A model generated the notes under the pieces. It saw only the letters and a program-made list of their open reading frames with translations. It made no database searches and was not told the DNA's origin. 64,000 bases of DNA from Bos javanicus (taxonomy: Eukaryota > Chordata > Mammalia > Artiodactyla > Bovidae). Of the stretch, positions 60,326 through 64,000 are shown one piece after another. The translations under genes and the position numbers were made by a program. Location of the stretch: positions 6,696,001 to 6,760,000 of the forward strand of contig NC_083876.1 of the NCBI RefSeq assembly GCF_032452875.1, read 5' to 3'. Every line of letters starts with the position of its first letter. Position 1 is the stretch's first letter.

Positions 60326-60560
60326 TACATCTTCTCATACCTAGAGAAACACTAATGTCACGAACCAAGTTCTGGACCTGGTTCTCCTCGCTAGCCCCTC
60401 AGCAGCTTTCCTACTTCTATTAATCTTTGGGCCATATATCTTTAATTTTCTTGTTAAGTTTGTTTCTCCAAGTAGTAGTACAACAAGAATATCCTCCGGC
60501 CAACACCCAGACAATGCTAGAACAAGCTACTTATCATTCTGTGCACTCTCCTCTTCCTCC
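60326..60560 (+). pseudogene. Env transmembrane-tail-like segment, out of order
   Basis: One frame gives a hydrophobic run with LLLLIFGPYIFNFLVKFVS, which resembles the membrane anchor and start of the cytoplasmic tail of gammaretrovirus-like envelope proteins (family pattern GPC-x-x-N-x-L). It lies upstream of the integrase end, whereas env normally follows pol. It differs from the second env end at 61233-61910, so it is not a simple duplicate. Broken and short; assignment is by eye. Confidence 0.5.
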
Positions 60561-60735
60561 GTAAATGCACCCCGAAGTCCTCAGGCTATTCTTCCTTTGA
60601 GATCTTATATAGGAGATGACCCCTAGTAATAGAAAAGCTCAAGGGAGACCACCAACAACTAGCTGACCTGGAGATGTCCATTTTCAGGACCTGGAAAAGT
60701 GTTCTGCCATATCGCCTGAGAAACCTTAAAAAGGA

Positions 60736-60930
60736 CACCCTTTCCTCTGGGCAATTGGGTTCATTCCTATCTGCCAGGAGATGAGATATGGGTTAAAGAA
60801 GGAACCTCTTCAGCCAGTTTGAACAGGCCCTCACACGGTCATCCTGGAAACCCCTACTGCTGTTAAAGTTATGATGTCAGCCCTTGGATCCACCACATCA
60901 GAATCAAGAAGGCAGAGGCTTCCTGTGATG
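60736..60930 (+). pseudogene. ERV pol: integrase C-terminal remnant
   Basis: Traces LPGDEIWVKEGT, VILETPTAVKV and SPWIHHIRIKKAEA appear in order but in different frames. They correspond to the C-terminal DNA-binding part of gamma-like integrases. Frameshifts separate the blocks (for example a TAA in one frame near 60863). Catalytic domains of pol are not visible in the window. Non-functional. Confidence 0.75.
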
Positions 60931-61232
60931 AGGACACCTGGAAAGGAGGGACCCCAAAAACCTCCTCAAGGTCCGGTTCCAAAGACAAGGGTCCTCGCCC
61001 ACGTAGGATGCTGAGCCCTACTCTACTTACTCTGGAAGCTGACTACTCAATGCTCGCCAGGGGCTTGAGGATCTTTTAGCCTTGCTCCAGCTACACTCCT
61101 GCAGCTGATTGGTCAATGCACCATGGAAGCTTGAGGATCCGGCTATTGAAGTATTAATGGATTTTCATTGTCAACCCTGGCCTCTATCCCTAATCAGTAT
61201 TATTGCTGTGCTTTTCATTATGAGACCAACTA
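60931..61232 (+). other. ERV pol-env junction region, degraded
   Basis: Between the integrase end and the env ectodomain remnant. Most of env surface-subunit sequence is absent here, so a large deletion is likely. No intact frame. Confidence 0.45.
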
Positions 61233-61910
61233 GACTCCCTGGCTGAGGTGGTTTTACAGAATAGGAGAGGCCTAGACCTACTGACAGGAGAAGGCAATGG
61301 CAACCCACTGCAGTATTCTTGCCTGGAAAATCCCATGGATGGAGGAGCCTGGTAGGCTGCAGTCCATGGGGTCACTAAGAGTCAGACATGACTGAACGAC
61401 TTCACTTTCATTTTTCACTTTCATGCATTGGAGAAGGAAATGGCAACCTACTCCAGTATTCTTGCCTGGAGAATCCCACGGATGGTGGAGCCTGATGGGC
61501 TGCCGTTTATGGGGTGGTACAGAGTCGGATACGACTGAAGCAACTTAGTAGCAGCAGCAGCAGCAGAAGGCCTACTGACAGCTGAAAAGAGAGGACTCTT
61601 GTCTCTTCTTAAATGAAGAATGTTGCCTTTATGTAAACCAATCAGAAATAGTCAGGGATGGCCCAACAGCTAAGGGAGCAAATCATAAAAAGGAGAGAGG
61701 AGCTAGCTAATTCCTGGGATAATTAGAGCAGTATCGGGAACTGGGCATCGTGGCTTCTCCCTTTAACAGGCCCTCTCTTCATCCTCTTTACAGAGTTCTT
61801 GTTTGACCCTTGTATTCTCAATGTAATTAGCAGTTCATAACCTCTCAGATTGAATCCATAAAGTTACAAATAGTAACAGCTCAATATAGCCCCCTAAACA
61901 ATGGGGAGCT
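61233..61910 (+). pseudogene. ERV env: transmembrane-subunit remnant, broken
   Basis: In order: DSLAEVVLQNRRGLD near 61233-61275 (conserved ectodomain region of gamma-type TM subunits), interrupted by a Bov-A2 (61288-61570), resuming with LLTAEK-like codons, then an EECC-like block near 61615 in a shifted frame, and a membrane anchor trace (PLFILF...DPCILN) near 61770-61830. Stops and frameshifts are present throughout and the surface subunit is missing, so no envelope protein could be made. Confidence 0.75.
61288..61570 (+). mobile_element. Bov-A2 SINE with 11-bp target duplication
   Basis: Dimeric Bov-A2 in sense with a (cag)n tail at 61553-61566. It is flanked by cctactgacag at 61277-61287 and 61571-61581. 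Inserted in the env remnant. Confidence 0.95.
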
Positions 61911-61965
61911 CTGAATGTCCAACCAAAACATGAGATGATGCTTTCTGTAGTGAATGATAAAAGCA

Positions 61966-61979
61966 TCAAGAGGAGTGAA
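61966..61979 (+). other. Polypurine tract of the ERV
   Basis: 'caagaggagtgaa' directly precedes the TG that opens the 3' LTR, the position where class I ERVs carry their plus-strand primer. One pyrimidine interrupts it. Confidence 0.6.
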
Positions 61980-62333
61980 TGAAGAGGAAAAGTTACAATT
62001 TCACATAACCTCCTGCACCTTCTGCCTCTGTAATCCAGCTTCCTCCCTGCACATTCTAGATGATGTAAGGTCTCAGAAAGTGGGGACTCATAATACTAGG
62101 AACTGGAGCTTATCTCACTCACTCTTGTCCTGTTCTTTGCAATAGCCCTAGCCCCTGCAAAACACAAACCCACTTAATCATGCCTGCATATTCATAAAAA
62201 AGTCTGTAACCCCTGGGTCTGGGGGCTCAGAGCTTAGAGTGTTAACTCCTCTGGGCCCGCAGGAGTAATAAACCTGAGTTCTCCAACTCTATGACTCTAG
62301 TGCCTGGTTTCTCGAGTACTGGATTCTGCAACA
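61980..62333 (+). mobile_element. 3' LTR of the class I endogenous retrovirus
   Basis: Begins tgaagagg and ends ctgcaaca, colinear with the 5' LTR at 54484. It has a TATA-like ttcataaaaaa near 62191 and aataaa at 62267-62272. It differs from the 5' LTR by many substitutions and small indels (one insertion near 62165-62200), so the integration is old. It is followed by the target duplication ttct (62334-62337). Confidence 0.9.
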
Positions 62334-62337
62334 TTCT

Positions 62338-62855
62338 CAGCTATTTGTAAGGCCTCATCAGATAACCATTTTGACTTTTTGCATTTTCTTTTCTTGGGGA
62401 TGGTTTTGATCACTGCCTACTGTACAATGTTGCAAACCTCTGTCTTTAGTTCTTCAGTCATTCTATCAGATCTAATCCTTTGAATCTATTTGTCTCTTCC
62501 ATTGTGTAATCATAAGGGATTTGATTTAGGTCATAACTGAAGGGCTTAGTGGTTTTCCCTACTTTCTTCAATTGAAGTCTGAATTTTGCAATAAGGAGTT
62601 CATAATCTGAGCCACAGTCAGCTCCCTGTTTTGTTTTTACTGATTGTATAAAGCTTCTCCATCTTTGGCTGCAAAAAAATGCAATCAATGTGGTTTCACT
62701 ATTGACCATCTGGTGATGTCCACGTGCAGAGTTGTGTTGGTGTTGTTGGAAGAGGGTGTTTGCTATGACCAGTGTGTTCTGTTGGCAAAACTCTGTTAGC
62801 CTTTGCCCTGCTTCATTTTGTAATCCAAGGCCAAACATCCCTTCTACTCCAGGTA
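62338..62855 (-). mobile_element. BovB, old, antisense, part 2 (endonuclease region)
   Basis: Continues the BovB of 52616-54483: 'cagctatttgtaaggcctca', and on the minus strand a 126-codon frame (62458-62838) with FGLGLQNEAGQRL and GADCGSDYELL from the endonuclease domain. It ends near 62855 in the block before 'ggccttgga' (antisense). Confidence 0.9.
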
Positions 62856-63197
62856 GATGTGAGAAGATGTATTTCCCTTGTGATTTCTTATAACTAATCT
62901 AAAACTTACCAGAAGTACTTGGGATGCTTTGCATTTAGTAGAATCATGGTCACATCCTGTTTCTGAGGCACCCGCACCAAGTGAAATACAGGAAAAGAAC
63001 CTCAACATTAGAAATTGCAACATAAGTGAACTTTGAAAAGCATCACTGAGACTCTTTCTTAGTACAAAAGACTGGAGTTTGCAATCTAATTTACAATAGA
63101 AAAAGAACTTCTCTTATCTACAAAAGATCTTTTATATTATTGACATTGATGAGGAAAACAGCAAAAATAACAATAGGAGTGGCAAGAGAAAGAACAT
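62856..63197. other. No recognised feature
   Basis: AT-rich spacer between BovB copies. Nothing recognised. Confidence 0.4.
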
Positions 63198-63954
63198 CAG
63201 TTCAGTTCAGTTCAGTTACTCAGTCATGCCCGACTCTTTGTGAACCCATGGACTGCAGCACGCCAAGCTTTCCTGTCCATCACCAATACCCAAAGCTTGC
63301 TCAAACTCATGTCCATTAAGTCGGTGATGCCATCCAACCATCTCATCTTCCATCATCCCCTTCACCTCCTGCATCAGAGTTTTCTAATGAGTCAGTTCTT
63401 TGCATGAGGTGGCCAAGTATTGGAGTTTCAGCTTCAGCATCAGTCCTTTCTATGACCATTCAGGTATTTCCTTGAGGATTGACTGCTTTGATCTCCTTGC
63501 AGTCCAAGGGACTCTCAAGAGTATTCTCCAGCACCACAGTTCCAAAACATCAATTCTTCAGTGACCAGCTTTCTTTATAGTCCAACTCTGACATCCATAC
63601 GTGACTACTGGAAAAACCATCACTTTGACTAGAAGGACCTGTGTCATCAAAGTAATGTCTCTGCTTTTTTAATGTGGTTTGTCATAGCTTTTCTTCCAGG
63701 GAGCAAGCATCTTTTATTTCATGGCTACAGTCACCATTTGCAGTAATTTTGGAGCCCAAGAAAATAAAGTCTGTCACGGTTTCCATTGTTTCCCCATCTA
63801 TTTGCCATGAAGTGATGAGATTGGATGCTGTGATCTTCAATTTTTGAATGTTGGGTTTTAAACTAGCTTTTTCACTCATCTCTTTCACTTTCTTTTTTTC
63901 ACTTTTACTCTTCACTTTCTGCCATGATGGTGGTGTCATCTGCATATCTGAGAT
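63198..63954 (-). mobile_element. BovB 3' third, antisense
   Basis: Antisense BovB from the (cagtt)n tail at 63198 back to motif C ('gtgtcatctgcatatctgag'). The minus-strand frame 63682-63996 covers the region after motif C. 5'-truncated. Confidence 0.92.
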
Positions 63955-64000
63955 TAAGAAATAATATAGCAGAGTATATTTGTGGCTATCCTCCATTGAA

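Noticed and set aside
63198..63954. Target duplication around the last BovB
   Set aside because: Only short A-rich similarity ('agaaag' against 'aagaaa') is seen on the two sides, too weak to call.

Overview
This is mammalian DNA from a ruminant, almost certainly a bovid. The evidence is the repeat content: about 19 copies of the RTE retrotransposon BovB, many Bov-tA and Bov-A2 SINEs (whose 3' ends derive from BovB), several copies of the ruminant L1 (L1_BT) 3' end, and a cattle-type mariner. I found no intact host protein-coding gene, no structural RNA gene, no CRISPR array and no bacterial-type operon. Reading frames in the window are remnants of transposable elements, a processed pseudogene, or chance.

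Layout. 1-4.3 kb: BovB copies and a short L1 piece. 4.3-9.0 kb: a hAT fossil, a Bov-tA, an old antisense L1 carrying a BovB, then two opposed BovB fragments. 9.0-17.0 kb: a sense L1 piece, two opposed BovBs, and an old antisense L1 5' region split by a BovB that holds the longest reverse-transcriptase frame of the window (309 codons). 17-22 kb: an L1_BT 3' end, two Bov-tA SINEs, and old DNA transposons (two Tigger types, one hAT) plus a MIR. 22-30.9 kb: one degraded L1 that took in L1_BT pieces, a Bov-A2 and, at a single target site, two BovB copies; one of these is nearly full length. 32.2-35.6 kb: an L1 5' half containing a BovB that itself contains a Bov-A SINE. 37-42.7 kb: BovB copies, one with a 5' inversion. 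42.7-47.4 kb: a full-length SLC25A36 processed pseudogene inside a mariner element. 47.4-51.9 kb: the longest stretch without recognisable repeats or genes. 52.6-62.9 kb: an old BovB split by an endogenous retrovirus (ERV) that retains both LTRs, a 4-bp target duplication, a tRNA-Thr-like primer binding site, and broken pol and env ends; younger BovB and Bov-A2 copies sit inside it. 63.2-64 kb: another BovB.

The elements are related mechanistically. BovB supplies (by established knowledge) the reverse transcriptase and endonuclease that mobilise Bov-tA and Bov-A2. L1 supplies the machinery for processed pseudogenes such as SLC25A36. Nesting gives relative ages: mariner before the SLC25A36 copy; BovB before the ERV, and the ERV before its internal SINEs; L1 before its BovB inserts. 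I did not find a new biological system. The most interesting observations are structural: a twin-priming-like inverted BovB, a target site used twice, a 128-bp L1 segment copied into its own element, a 98-bp exon-like insert in the SLC25A36 pseudogene, and an env-like segment out of order in the ERV. All alignments were done by eye against remembered family consensus features.
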